The translations under genes and the position numbers were made by a program. Below the pieces are notes generated by a model. The model was given only the letters and a program-made list of their open reading frames with translations. It was not told where the DNA came from and ran no database searches. A DNA stretch of 64,000 bases from Callipepla californica brunnescens (lineage: Eukaryota > Chordata > Aves > Galliformes > Odontophoridae): NCBI GenBank assembly GCA_023055505.1, contig JALIRH010000003.1:62001-126000 (forward strand). The letters are read 5' to 3'. Position 1 is the stretch's first letter, and every line of letters starts with the position of its first letter. Below, in pieces: positions 25,937 through 39,400 of the stretch.

Positions 25937-27404
25937 TCATAGGTCTCTTCAAGATATCCTGTGAGGAAGTTATTTTTACAATAGCTAGGGACTTTTATTT
26001 GTTCTGGAGAAATGCAGAAATAAGTTAGTTTATGTTTTGAAGGTGAATGAATCTTGAGCACAGCATCTTCCCTGCATGGACTATATTCACCCAGTTTTTT
26101 TAAGGTACCTCGTCACTTTCATGTTCACAGTGACAATGCTTGCTGATAAAATATATTTATTTATAAAAAAGTGATTTTTGACCATATTAGGCTCTGACAT
26201 TGTTTTTAAATAGTATTTTAAAGATTTTTTTCTTTTCTTTTCTAGAACATTTTAAGAAAGACACCTATTTTGACATACCTACTGCTGAAGAATCACTTTC
26301 TGATTGACCTGCTTCATCTCTGATGAAAGAAGGTGACAATCTGCTTTATTGAATTGCTACTACTCCAGTAGTATTAAGTTTCTTGTTGCCACTACTGCTT
26401 TAAAGAACCTAGATCTGATTTCAAACAAGTACACAGATCGAAGTGATCAAAAGTGAAGATCAAATTTAACAGAATATTTGCTTTATTTCAGCAATAGAAA
26501 GCATCATGTTCTTTACTTCACACTGTCTTCTATTACCCTTGTGACTATTAAAATTTACGGGAAAAAGACACTATTTATGGGATTATACAGGCATTAGCCT
26601 CATGATAATGAACATTCCAGATACAGGTAGTCAGTTTATGGAGGACAATTTTAAGAAAATGCATACTTAGATTTCTGTATTTATGCTATTAAGCTGACAA
26701 AATCAGTGTCAGTGTACCTCTCCATTAGACATCAAGTAATATACTTCTTCAAACTGTCCTTAAAAACTGCATCTAGATATTTGCAAGCAGATCCTACAAT
26801 AACATGTATGGTTAGGGAAGAACTTGAGGTGTGCTTGAGCGTGAGCTCAAGTAAGGGCATGAGCCTAACATTGTGAAAATACTTCAAATAATAAATACAG
26901 GGAATTACATCTTTTATTATTTGTATCTGGAAGATGTGAAGCTTCCTAAAATCTGCATGTAGATATCCTGAGCACAACATACTTCTAAGCTGTTAAAAAA
27001 ATCCCACAACCACAAGCAGGAGATGATTGTGAAGAAGCCAATTGATCACCAGCTGACACCATGCTGAAGGCCATGTTTGTCTGCAAAAGATGTTACTGAT
27101 GTTATCCTTCTTTGCAGGACTGCGTTTGTAGTCAGTTCTGTGGAAACCATCTGTGGATCCCTCGAGGTTCAATTACCCTGTCATGTGAATGTGCTTGGCA
27201 GCCACCACCTATACCAACTGATACTGCTGTCCCTATTTTACGGGTTTGAAAACCCAAAGTATAGAGCAGCAAAACCTCATGGCCATGTTTTATCACAAAT
27301 CATCAGAAGAATAGAAAAGAGATCCTTGCCACTCTTCTGTTTGCTGTCTTCTAACTTCTACCACAGTACTTACAATTTCAAACATTTTTATTGACTGTGT
27401 TCAC
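25937..27404. other. No recognised gene
   Basis: I see no gene or named repeat. A short perfect inverted repeat, CTTGAGC with GCTCAAG around a 4-base loop, lies at 26834-26851. It is probably incidental. Confidence 0.55.
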
Positions 27405-27503
27405 ATCTAGTTGTGGATGTCCCCACTCATTGCAGGGGAGTTGGACTAGATGACCTTTAAAGGTCCCTTCCTACTCTAAGGACTGTGTGATTCTACGAAT
27501 TCC
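27405..27503 (+). mobile_element. CR1 3'-end remnant
   Basis: The sense CR1 terminus is visible: GCAGGGGAGTTGGACTAGAT, GACCTTTAAAGGTCCCTTCC and a degraded tail TGTGTGATTCTACGAATTCC. About 100 bases survive. The tail marks the true 3' end, and the 5' side is truncated. Confidence 0.93.
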
Positions 27504-28660
27504 TTTTGTATCTTTAATTAAATATTTATAAAGCATCTCAGATTATCCTTAAGGGGTGGATTGTTGTATAGAGACAGTCTGCCACAATTGTTACTTAAAT
27601 CCTAACCAGGCTATTGAAAAAGTGTTGTTAAACTATTTTAATTATTGTAAACCAAAACCCCCAAAACAATAGTGGTATATGTCAGCTGTAGATTTGACCT
27701 TAGTAGACAAGAATTATATTTAATATGTGACAATTACGTCTGTTCATTTTGTTCCAGGATTCATTTATCAGTCTCCATCTGTATTAACTGCAGTAAATTA
27801 CAGCCCTGATTTGCTGCCTAGTTGCTAATCACCTTCTTTGACTGGCTGATGTTCTCCTAGCAGGCGTTAAATGCAGTTTTATTTTTAAAGACCCATATGT
27901 TGGCTAAACACTCAATTATGTGCAGGATAATGGATCATTCCAGGGAGACCCAATACTGTAATTCATTTGAGACAGTCATTTAACATCATAGTGCATGTGA
28001 GTACTGATCACTTTCGCTTTAATTTAAATGAGTAGGGATTTTTTTTGTAATATGACAGGATTCAGCACGAAAATGTTAGACATGAAAGCCTTATGGTTAA
28101 AGCCATGAAGGAAGTACGGATAGCAATAAAAACAATAGAATTCAAAAGTACTCTAAAAATGCACATTTAGCATTGAATCAAAATTTCTATGCTCTTACAG
28201 TCAAAATAAAACAAAATTCATTAATAAATTGAATAAAACAAGAACAGAATCCAAAATTGTGTCAGTGGCATTCATATAGCTTCATTTAGTTAACTATTTT
28301 ATCTTCATACAATTCTAAATGTTAGTTTTTAACTAATAAATATGCATTGGATTATCAACCATCTTAATTTTTATGCAGTAGTATCTAAATAATTATTGTT
28401 CAGAAATGTAATTATTACTAACTGTAGTCAATTTTATTTAAGATAGAAAGCTGTAATTATTTTTTACTCTGGGGTGTATCCTTTAGTTGCTTTTTTTTTG
28501 TAACTCAAATATTATAAAAGTTCTACATAGAATATAATGAAAGGCAGCAAATGATAACAGTGCATGGAAAAAGTTGTTGCAGTCCTTATGGAAGGCAAAA
28601 AAACCCTATAAAATGCTGAATGAGAAGAATTACATATACCTTAAAGACTTCCTCTGACAG
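27504..28660. other. AT-rich stretch, no recognised gene
   Basis: No gene or repeat is recognised. Many TAAT/ATTA-containing motifs occur across about 27,800-28,450. They may be base composition or a regulatory element; the sequence alone cannot decide. Confidence 0.55.
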
Positions 28661-28905
28661 GGATTTCCTCAAAAGGGTTCAGCAGAGGGCTAAAAAAAAT
28701 GATAAAGGGCATAGAACACCTCTCTTATGAAGAAAGGCTGAGAGACCTGGGTCTGTTCAGCCTTGGAAAAAGAAGACTCAGAGGGGATCTGATCTATATC
28801 TATAAATATTAAAGGTGCAAGAGGGCAAAGGGACGAGGCTGGACTCTCCTCAGCAGTGTGTGGTGATAGGACGAGGGGAAATGGCCACAAACTGATTCCT
28901 TACCA
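28661..28905 (+). mobile_element. CR1 LINE fragment
   Basis: Sense CR1 features appear in order: GTTCAGCAGAGGGCTA, TATGAAGAAAGGCTGAGAGA, CCTGGGTCTGTTCAGCCTTG, GACTCAGAGGGGATCTGATC and GGTGATAGGACGAGGGGAAA. It belongs to the CR1 branch that has the phrase CTGTTCAGCCT, like the copy at 54399-54853. The last 150 bases or so of the element are missing. Confidence 0.93.
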
Positions 28906-31552
28906 CTGCTTAATGATATTTTATACTAGTTAATTGTGGTGTTGAGATAAAAAGAGGAGGAATATTCTCTTGAAATTACAGCAAAATACATATTATTTCC
29001 TTGACATTTAGGAATTTTGGAGTTATATGATAAAGCAAAACTGTGTCAGCAGAATGAATGCTGGAAATGTTACAGGTCTCTGTAACAATCACTATGTTAT
29101 CAAGTCATGACGAAAATAAGTCAGGAAGATGGCTTTGGTAATTGGTCACATTGACCAATATCCACACATAAAAAGCCTTTGTGTACAGGATAAATCGCCC
29201 CAAGCTGGTATTGCTGTGTAATTTTTGCAGATTTAAATTCTTGTATTGACAGGTTTTTTTGAAGTACTGCACTTCTGATGCTAAGTGTTGCAGAAATTCC
29301 TGTAGAAGAAGGCTGGGGAAAGAAACAGGCAGGCATGACAGAGAAAACTGAAGACAGCAGAACCTAATGGAGCACAAAATGAATTTTCTCTGCCAGGGGC
29401 AGCATTTGGCAACAAGGAAAATCTGCGACTATTTTGAGGCTACAGAGTTTGGGACCTTTAGGGCTCTGTTATACTATCAAAAAAAGTCTCCTTGCCCAAT
29501 TACACTAAATATTTCAACCAACTAGTTAACACCAAGTGACAGTGGAAATGAAGGCAAAAAGCAGAATACCAACACAGAAGGAACTGAAAAAATAACTTGA
29601 TTACAGCAGCCAGACTTGCAAAAATGTAACATCTGAAAGCTTCAAAAATTTCCAGTAGCTATAGGTACTGACTAAACTTTAGAAAATCTGAGACTATAAT
29701 GGACATTCAAAACATGTACTAAGTAACTGGCAGCATGCTAAGATTTAGGAAAAAATGAAGGATGGTAGAAGGTTTAGGTAGTGCTGGAAAGAGAAATATA
29801 AAAAGTGAGGAGGAAGAAGGGAGAATAGAATGAGTAGGGATAGAGACAGAGAGAAAAGAGTTGGGGCATACAGACTGTCAAGGGGACAGACTTGGAGCCT
29901 GACAGTAGAAGGAAAGGGAATTAACAAGGAGGGAAAGAAGATCTAAGAAATAAAAATATGAGTAGCAAAGAATAGAAGAAAAAAGATTAAATAAATATGA
30001 GACATATATATTTTATTTTTCTTTGAAAATTGAGTTTGCATGCAGAATAGTTTACATCATAAAAGCACACCCTTAGTGGTTTTGCATGGGAAATTTAATA
30101 TAAAGCAGTGTTGCTTTTCTTTTGGTCATAGATATAATTGGTCTCTTATTTATTTAACGCTTTGCTTTGGGTGGAGATTTGACCTCAGAGCACTGCTAAA
30201 ACCAGCTCTAGTATTTTATCTAGAAGTAATTTTAGAAGCTATCCCATTTATTCTTATTATTTCCTCAGGGACTAATTTCAAGTGTGTATGACATGCAAAG
30301 TTTTAAGGATGTGGTTACTCTTATCACTATATTGTGACTTTAATGTATGAAGGGCAGAAATAGCTAAACAAAGCACATATGAATAGTATTAATGTCAATG
30401 TCAGTGTCCAATATTCTGATGTTTTGTGAAAACAATCATAATATAGATCACAAAATGCACAATCTAAATCAGTTAAATCTCTTCAGATACTATGAATATC
30501 TGTTTTTGTTACTGTAACATGGCATTACCTGTCATCATTATGAAGGATCTATAGCTAGTTATGTGATTTACTATGCATTTCTCATAACAACATTTACTTT
30601 TACATAACAGTATGACTCAGAGCCTTAAATACGAGGAAAATTAGAAAATTCCCGTTTAATATATGCATTTTTTCAACTGCATTCTCATCTTTAATCTCAT
30701 AACTTTATATAAGCAGAAAAACACGAATTACATAAAAACACTGCTTTATTACAACAGCCAAGTTGTACAACATGACTTGGTGCTGTCATCCATTTAGGGA
30801 TATAAAGAACTGAAGGGTGGAGATAACAGGGTAAGGCTGAGTTGAGAGAATCTAGCAGAATATTAGCTCTCCTCAGTTTGTAGTGTCTTGGCCAATCACT
30901 CATTGATCAGACAGTATAATAGAGGCTTCCCAATGTTATTTTAGTGCATGGGTTTGAGAAAGAGCTAGGCAGAATCTGTGAAGCTGGGAACCAGTTTCTT
31001 TTTGCCTTCAGTGAACAACCTCTGATTGTAGGGATACTGTGGGGCAGGGGCTGTGGAGAGCTGTCTGTGTCAGCCTCAGGGCAGGGACTGATGGCCCCAG
31101 AGTGCAGACATAGGGACTTGGGCTCTGGGGAGTCAGGGAGGCTGGACAGGAACAGGTGGGCCTTGCAGTGCCTGGAGACAATGTTTATATACAGAGTGGC
31201 ATATCTGACCCATCTATGGAGAATTCTAGCATTTTGAGAAGGTGGTTAGCACCAACTCAGGGCTTGGTGTATGCATGAGAAGCTCCAAGATGTAAAAAGG
31301 GAGTTCTAGTTTTCAGTGACATTTGGATTTCTGTTTAGTGTTATGCACTCACTATCAGTATCTCAATTCTCCTGTAAGGTAATAATAGAAAGGCAGTAAC
31401 CAAAGGTATGCTCTGAGATCTTTTATCCCACATTTTGTGAGAGACACCTTTCTTCTCAGCACTAAAATTAGAGATTAGATTAGGATGAGATTAGAAAAGC
31501 CTGGAATTTCTGATTTTAATTTCATACTTTAAATATATATATATATTTAATA
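28906..31552. other. No recognised gene
   Basis: I see no gene or named repeat. A purine-rich stretch lies at 29,755-29,940 and a G-richer patch at 31,025-31,170. A (TA)n tract at 31531-31548 lies just before the next CR1 remnant. Confidence 0.55.
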
Positions 31553-31677
31553 GGTCAGGGTGTAAGGGCTCTGAGCACCCTGATGTAGCTGTTCATGTCC
31601 CTGTTCATTGCAGGAGAGTTGGGGTAGAAAACCTATACAGGTCTCTTCCAACTCAAAGAATTCTATTGTTCTGGTGT
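31553..31677 (+). mobile_element. CR1 3'-end remnant
   Basis: The segment carries TGTTCATTGCAGGAGAGTTG, a diverged GACCTTTA-type block (AACCTATACAGGTCTCTTCC) and the tail AGAATTCTATTGTTCT. It is a sense-strand 3' end, 5'-truncated and quite diverged. Confidence 0.9.
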
Positions 31678-32904
31678 GTGAAAAGCAGCTTGCTGTTCTG
31701 GGTGGTTTATAAAGTCTGACAACATCCAGCTTCACCCCTGTAGTGAAGTGTAGTTGTTTCGAAATTGTTCCCTGCCCAACAACTGCACAAGATGACAGGA
31801 AATACCTGGTATGTTTATAAACAAATATAAAATGTTTCTTATCCTTAGGGGAAGAGATAAGCAACTCCAGTCTAACAAAATGCTATGAAACATAGGAAAA
31901 CAAAAGAAAAAAAAAAAAGTGAACAATTTTGTAATATTTAGGCTTTGTACATTCAACCACATGCTTGTGTGTTATATGTTTACCAGAAAAAGCTTTCTGT
32001 CTTCTCCCAAGGGCAGAAGTAGTAGGTACAGGGCTTGTGGTATCAGACTACGTGCCAGTTAAACATGGCTGGCCACCGGGTGTCACTGTTTGACAGAAAT
32101 CTACTTTTGTAGCCTAAAATTTCTGTATATTTTTTTGGCTTGTGTGCTAGAAGTCGCAGGTTTTGTTCCAAATTTGTCTTCCCTATCTAACCCCTCGGTT
32201 AATGGACTTCTAAAAGAACATTTTTGTGTATGCTGATTTTGTTTTGAATGGATTTTTAGAATGCTTTCAGGGTTATAAAAGCAAAAGGTAGGGAAAATAT
32301 TGTAACTAAGATACATTCTGGACCTTTGAGAGATACTGTGGTGCTAGAAAATGTCAATAAGATTTATTTTTGGACACTTGACTCCAAACTGTAGGGTGTA
32401 TATCCTTCCATTCCCCTACAAAAATAAAAACAGAGTTGAATAAGCAAAAACTATTTGTTTAGAATTTTCAAATTGGAGTTTAGATTTCTGACATTTTTTC
32501 AGTCCAACATAGAACCTATTTAAGCTTCTGGCTAAATTTAAGGGGGAAAAAAAAGTCTGAACTGATGAATTCACTTCACTAAACTGAAATTGGACAGAAG
32601 TGTGAAACAAATCTTCATCAAAGAAAATATTATTTCAAGAAATTTAAGTACACAAGTGCCTTTGAGAAAGGATAGTTCACTTAAGAGAGTGAATACTGTG
32701 GTAAAACTTCAGACTCTTACTCAGATGATGAAAGTAGAAAACAAAATGAAATGCATTTTCTTTCTGAACAGATAATGTAACTGAATTCCATTCCCTATAA
32801 TGAACGGCTGTGAAGTACAATCAATTAACTAAAAAAAAAAGAGGTAATAGCCAAGAAAAGGAGGATAAATTGAACCCAGGGAAATGGGAAAATGAAGACA
32901 GTAC
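31678..32904. other. No recognised gene
   Basis: No gene or named repeat is recognisable in this AT-rich stretch. Confidence 0.55.
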
Positions 32905-33120
32905 CTCAGTGATATGGACATTCTGAGTGGAATAAAATCATTGAGTGTGATAGAGATCAAAGGATTTATTGCCTCCTGTCTAATAGAAATGGAAGGATTT
33001 ATTGCCCCCAAAACCTGTGGCTTCCAGAAGAATGTACTTACCCCAGTGTCTGCTAGATGTGGATAAATTCCTTCCTTCACAAGCTCTCTAAAATGTGGAA
33101 AGATTTACTTCCTTCTGAAC
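32905..33120. repeat. Degenerate minisatellite-like repeat
   Basis: A loose unit of roughly 35-45 bases recurs about five times. It has the core (T)AGA-ATGG followed by GGATTTATT or a variant (AAGGATTTATTGCC twice, GGATAAATTCC, AAAGATTTACTTCC) and a pyrimidine-rich end. The copies have drifted, so the array is old or was never homogeneous. The minus-strand translation shows the same periodicity (INPSISI, INPLISI, FIPLRMSIS), which reflects the DNA repeat and not a protein. Confidence 0.6.
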
Positions 33121-35603
33121 AGTCTGCCTCAAATAAGCTACAAAGTATGCCCCAGATGGTGCATTTTCCTTCTCTTTATGTAGAAAATCTCAGAGAAGGG
33201 GCCTAAAAGCAAGTAAACATTCGATTCTGAGTTAAAAAAAAAAAAAAAAAAAAGGAAAAAGAAATACAGCTTAGGGAAGGAAGTCGAAAGTTATGAATCT
33301 TTAGGGGTTGGTCTGGAAGAATTTCAAGATAAGGTATTATTCAAATACAGTATTATAATGCAATCTATTATGGTGATTCTTAGGCAAGATTATGAATTAT
33401 GTAGGTATTTCATTTTATGTTGAATTTTACAGTACACTAAAGTAATTGCATAAAGTAGCCATGATGACCTAAGGGTATAAACAGGGCAAGATTCACCAGG
33501 ACTTAACACCTCCATTTGTCTTCTCACACTGCTGGGAAATCAGGCAAACATTCAGATACCAAAGGCTACTTTTGAACTAAAGGAAACAGCAAACATCAAG
33601 CAATAGTGCTACAGCTTCTATTACAAACACGTAAAAAAGTTTTGTGTGTACAAAAGCAAGTCTGCATTTTTCCAACTACAACATTGGGCCAATAAAAGAT
33701 ATTCACTCTGCCCATAAATCTTTCTTTGCTATCATGAAAATGTTAGAATATGTTTAAAGCTTTCAGATGTTGCTGGTTGTTATGTAATAAAGAAGTTGAT
33801 TATACATAAAATACTGCTTATGTGGAATAGCAGTTGGGTTCAAAGTATCTGTAACTTCAGAGACTATGAGGATAAATGAGAGCTTCACTAAAAAATAGAA
33901 GCTGAAGTTGAGCATGCCTCCAGCTAAGCAGTTGTGTCTGCTATCTGGCTTTCCAAATCAATTCCCAGCTGCCAAGAGTTATTAAAGGCCAAAAAGGTGG
34001 AAGTGCACAGCACAGGCTCTTGGCCTGGATTTTTCTTCCTCTTAAACTCTAACTTTGCAATGGGAATACTGAAGTTGTAGTGTTCACCAGAAACAGTTCC
34101 ATGCTGGGACACATAGCTGATGGAGTGGTTTCAGGGATTCTGTCCTTTGAGTGTCTGACTCGGGCTTGAGCTTGACGCATCTGAATGGCAGCTCTGAGGT
34201 TGTGCTTACCTAATTTCTACTCTGAAAGCTTAATATTAGTAAATAAATAAAAATAGCTTGTACTAAAATATTAGATATTCTCTGGGACAGTGACAAACTA
34301 AGGGAAATTGGTGCTCTAAATATCACAAGCAGTGACACTAATACGCAGTAAAACGGATCAAGGAAAAGGGGAGAGGAGTGAGTGAGTTTGAACTTCAGTG
34401 TAACCATTAGGAAAGTGCTGATTAAATTTAGTAGGAGAGATACAGTAAACAGGAAAGGACAACACATCGTATCTGACCTCAGATAAGTGTGTCTGTGGTG
34501 GGGTATCACCTACTTCTCATGCATTAGCTCCTTTCTCACTTAGAAAGAAAAAATATTTTAACTTTCAGAAAGATGCAAGGGCTGAGAAATCTATTTCCTG
34601 CTTAGCTCTAATCTACAGCAGATAAACCACTTTTACAGATACACTAAAAAGTAGTGTGAGTTTCCTTGGGCAACTGTAGATTATAATGTATGGACAGCTA
34701 TGCACACCAGCTTGCTGCAGCAGCACAGGTAAGCAGAAAAAATGCAATGGAACAGGGGCTAGAACACCCAAGCAGATTTCCCTTCTAATTTTTTTTTTTT
34801 TCTTTAAGGGAAATACACTTCCTTTGAAAAGTATTTCTGGCATTCCTTACTAAAAAACATCATGGTGCCTAGATCTTCCTGTCTTTTTCTTCTTTCCTGA
34901 GTACTTGTGGAGTCTGTCTTTCCTGTGAAAATCATGAACTAGATTAAAAATTATTATATAGATAGGGACAAAACTGTAGGCTTCTGCAAATCAGCATACA
35001 AAGAGAAAAAGAGCTTCATAGGGGTTAATTTATCCTGCTAGACTTGTAGACACAGCTACAAGAGCTGTGGTACCTACAGTTGTTAAGAACTTAGCGTAGG
35101 CTTCACAGAGCTACTCTGCAGTGTAAATGGGGCCAAGGAGCAGTTGGGAGGGTGCTGGCCCATTCTGCTGCTGTCACTGGTTCAGAGAGAGACATAATTT
35201 GCCATAAGCTTAAATACCACTTTCATCTGTTGCCAGTCTGAACTTCTACAGACTAATCTTCGTAGATAGCACCTCAAGCTACAAAGAGCAGGGCTTGGGC
35301 AGACATTGTTCCACAGTTCTCCTCCACATCTTGCTGTATTCACTTTGACAGATGAAAATAGGAGAAGTGATACAATGAAGGAACACTCAGAAAAGCAAAA
35401 ACTAGTCTTTCTCATCTGACTCACCCATTTACACTTGATATCTAAAAGACCACTGTTGTCTGGGAGACTGATGAAACTTCTGGAGCCTGCAGCCTGTATA
35501 TGGTGAATGGGGCCCACTGGCAGCCAAACTTGGGTGGCAGGGAGATGGAATTGAAAGAATAAGAGTGAGAGAGCTTGTGTGTGGAAATAAAGACAGGGAG
35601 ATT
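33121..35603. other. No recognised gene
   Basis: No gene is recognised. An A tract of 20 lies at 33234-33253. Open frames are short. Confidence 0.55.
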
Positions 35604-36420
35604 ATAGAATCATAGAATGGCTTGGTTTGGGTGAGACCTTAAGGATCATCAAGTTCCAGTGTGCCTGCAACAGTCAGAGTTGCCAACCACTAGATCAAGT
35701 AGTAGATAACATTTCCCAGAGCCCTGTCCAAATTGGCCTTATACACCCCTGGGGATGGAGCATCCACAGTCTCTCTGGGCAACCTGTTCCAACAATTCAC
35801 CACTCTCTTAGTAAAAAACTTCCAACATCTAATCTAAATCTACCTTTCTTTAGTATAAAACTATTTCCCCTTGTCCTATCACTGTCTATCCATGTAAAAA
35901 GTTGATTCCCCTCATGTTTTAAACTCCCTTTAAATACTGTGAGGCTGCAATCGTGTCTCACTGAAGTCTTCTCTTTTCCAGGCTGAACTAGCCCAGTTCC
36001 TTCAGCCTATCTTCACAGGAGAGGTGCTCCAGCCCTCTGATCATCCTTGTGGCCTGCTTCTAGATCCTGTCTAAAAGCTCCACATCTTTCCTGTGTTGGG
36101 AGCCCTAGACTTGGACTCCAGCTGTGGCCTCATGAAGTCAGAATAGAAGGGGACAATCACCTTCCCTGCACTGCTGGCCATCCCTTTTCTGATGGAGGCC
36201 AGGATACTGTTAGCATTATGAGCTGCAAGTACTCATATTAAGTTTTTTATCAACCAGAACCCCCTAAGTCCTTCTCAGGAGAGCTACTCTCAAGGGTTTC
36301 TTCTCCTAGTTTCTATAAAAGTCTGGGATTACCTAGACTCAAGTCCAAAACCTCTCTCTTCGCATTGCTGAAGATCATTAGGTTCACCTTTTGAGATTAT
36401 CAAGGTCCCATTAGTCACCA
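35604..36420 (-). mobile_element. Long CR1 LINE fragment, 3' region
   Basis: This is the longest CR1 copy in the window, about 800 bases. On the plus strand it starts with the complement of the CR1 tail (TATAGAATCATAGAATGG, CTTGGTTTGGGTGAGACCTT). It continues through CTGGGCAACCTGTTCCAACA, TATTTCCCCTTGTCCTATCA and CTTTTCCAGGCTGAACTAGC, then GAGGTGCTCCAGCCCTCTGA and TGGACTCCAGCTGTGGCCTC, and ends near 36,410 inside what would be the end of ORF2. Stops and indels interrupt every frame, so no reverse transcriptase function remains. Confidence 0.95.
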
Positions 36421-39400
36421 GTCACATTCAAAGGAAAAAATGACTCGGGGAAAGTAGATTTATTACAAATATTTATTTATTTCAAACATTTGATTACTAA
36501 TTCAGGTATTAAGAAACGAACAAAACACAAAAGAGGAAAGAAACACATTGAAACAAGTGGGAAAAACACCTTTCTTCCCTCTTCCCCTGTTTCAGCTTCA
36601 CTCCAGACTCCCATCTTGCTTTTGCCATGGGTTACACTCAATCCCTTCACAAAGGCCACAGGGATTGAAGTCAGGTCACAGTGGTTCCTCTCTGTGCTGC
36701 TTCCTTTTCACTCCTTTCCTTTCCTCCAAGGAATATCTGCTCTGGCATATCATCTTTCTTTTTCTCTTCTTCCTTGTCCTTTGGCCTTAGCATTCCCTTT
36801 GTGTTTTTGACACAGAAATGTGTTTCCTTGAGACACTGCCATCTTCACTGCTGGGCCCAGCTGTGTCCCTGGCAGCACCTGCACGCAAGCACCCAACAGA
36901 TGCCACTACAATATGGCTCGTTTATTTTCAAGAAGGCTCCTTGAATCACTTGTGACAGAAATACTCAGGAAGAACATGGGGGAATTTTAAGAGGGCTAGA
37001 AAGCACCACCCTCACCTTGCTGTAGGAGCAGCCTTGCCCCTGTGTTCCACATCATCCATGGCTCCCAAGTTTGCATCAGTGAGATTGCATCTGACGAGAA
37101 CACGGCAATGGATCGCTTTAGCCTGTGATCAGTTAGAGAAAATAATGTCACAATCAGCCTTTTTTTGCTTTTATTGCTTTCTTTTGATCTCTTGACAAGC
37201 TCAGTTATTTATTTTCCACAAGCACAGAACTCCTGAAACCCATTAGGCACTTAGTAGTGACGAGTTTCTTGGCTGTCTGCCTCCATTTCAGCCCGCTGCT
37301 GCTCCCTGGCAGCTCCTTGCCCAAGGCAGACCTTGGCCCTGTCTCTGTGAGGGGAACTGCTCTGTGGGCACTGGTGTTACAGGTCACAGCTGCAGCAGCC
37401 AGAACAGGCTGCACACAGCTGTCCCAGGGTGGCACTGTGAAAGGGATGGGGATGTTTGAAGGCAGGTGGGACTTCTCTGTGTGCTTTTGAAAATTTCTCC
37501 CCAGTGTCCTGTCCTTGCATTTCTACTTTTGTAAGCTGTAATCATATAGCTGCTGGGTAATAGCAACACCTTGACTCAGACGTTAAATGAAAATCTCATT
37601 TGGGAAAAAATGCTTCAAAATACACACTTGGAGTTGACTTCAAGCTGCTCTGCAGCAGTAAAAAGAGCATATTAGGGAGAGATTATATTTTGGAAATCTA
37701 CATTACATGTGTATATTTACTGTCTACACATATTATTGCTATTGTGTCGCTGTGCTTACATTTATACATATACATACAGACATGTAGACGTTTCTAACCA
37801 GAGCAATGCAGAAACTGAATTTTGATGTAGACTGGCTTTCAGCTCAACAAGCAAAAGTGACTTTTTTAAACTAATTTTTGAGTGATAGAATATTTTAAAA
37901 AATACATTTCTCTGAGCCTTTGTGAACACAGTAGAATATTTTGATGACAACTGCAGTCCAAATGGCAAGGCCCTGTTACAAGGAATTCATCACAGATGTA
38001 GTCCTTAGGCCAAATTATGACCGAAAGAAGACTGAAAATAAAATGTTAAGAAACAGCTGATATGTTTTAATTTATGAAATGCAAACTGGGTATGATCGGT
38101 AGGTTCTGACATATTTTTACTTGCTAGTAGCACTGTGGGGAAATGCGGGAACCATCAGTGAAAACTTTCAGTTCCCATCCCCCTCCCCTTTGGCAGCTGT
38201 TGACCATCATTTCTCAATCAGGTCCACTTCTTGAGCATGTCAGTGAGCTTCAAAACTTTCCTCCAGATGGCTGTTGAAGTCGGGAACGATGACTGCAAGC
38301 TGCATATTAAATACATGAGTTACTTTCACAAAGGTCGAGCCTGCAAATCTATGCAGCCTTGTTTTTCCTGGGAGGCACAAGTGAGAGGATGCAGTTGAAG
38401 CAGGGAGGAGGCAGGAGGAAGCAGGAGGAACAGGACAGTCTCAGTAATGGCATGCTAAACCCGTGAAAGTGAAAGGATTTTCATTGATTTCTGTGGGATT
38501 TAGAGCAGGTTGTTTGACTTAGGCTACTTCAGACTGGGGCAGACTTCAGGGTGTGTGGATTCCCTTTCCTCGAGGACATCTCTCAGGCCACTCCACTTGT
38601 GGCACACATGTCCATATATTGCTGGGTCTATACTAACTGGTCAACTGAAATGGTCCCTGAGTACTATTAAAGGCTGTGGATGAATGCGTATGGATTATGA
38701 CGCATCATAAATGGATTCCTAAATGTAGACATATAAATGTAGGTATTTTAACCTTAAATTGAGCCACAACCATTGTTCTTCAGTAATTTTCCTGCAATTT
38801 TCATTAAGCATTTTTTTTCATACCACCTTGTACTCTTCCTTGATTTCATCCTTCCCAAAAATCAAAAATGGAGTAATTGTATCAAATGATTGCAGTCCAC
38901 TTGTGGGCTCTTTTGCTTAATTATACAGCTACACTGATCGCAGAAGATTTCTGATTATTTTCTCTATGTTGTCTATATTAAAAATACAGGTAGGCAGAGC
39001 CCAAACTTCTTTCCTTTTTATTCAAATCTAGCTCTAAATCATTTGTCTTTAATTCATCAGAATTTGGCCTTATGTTATTTTTTCTAGATTTATTAAAAAG
39101 TTTACCATCCCACTATTCAGCCTTAGCTACCTAAGTAAAAGTAAAAAAAAAAAAAAAAAAGTTTGAAGACCTAAGCTGTTACTGTCTGTATGCCATCATT
39201 CCTTCATAATGCACAACTTTGTCTTTTCTGGGATAAAATTGCTTCCAGCAACTGCCTCATCCTGTGTGCCAACAAACCCAGGATACTGGGGTGTCCCAGG
39301 GATACTGTGTTGAGTGTACATGTCAAATGTATGGGCCCTGAACAAATTAAATATAACTTTCATACCAAAACCATGAGAGTGCAAGAACTTCTCTGGTTTC

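Noticed and set aside
26834..26851. Perfect 7-bp inverted repeat with a 4-base loop
   Set aside because: Too short to be meaningful in a sequence of this length; there is no T tract or other terminator context, and the genome is eukaryotic.
31025..31170. G-rich patch considered as a G-quadruplex or promoter
   Set aside because: The G runs are spaced too widely for a standard quadruplex pattern, CpGs are almost absent, and no start-site motif stands out.
36047..36241. Plus-strand open frame in the long CR1 copy
   Set aside because: It is antisense CR1 sequence, not a gene.
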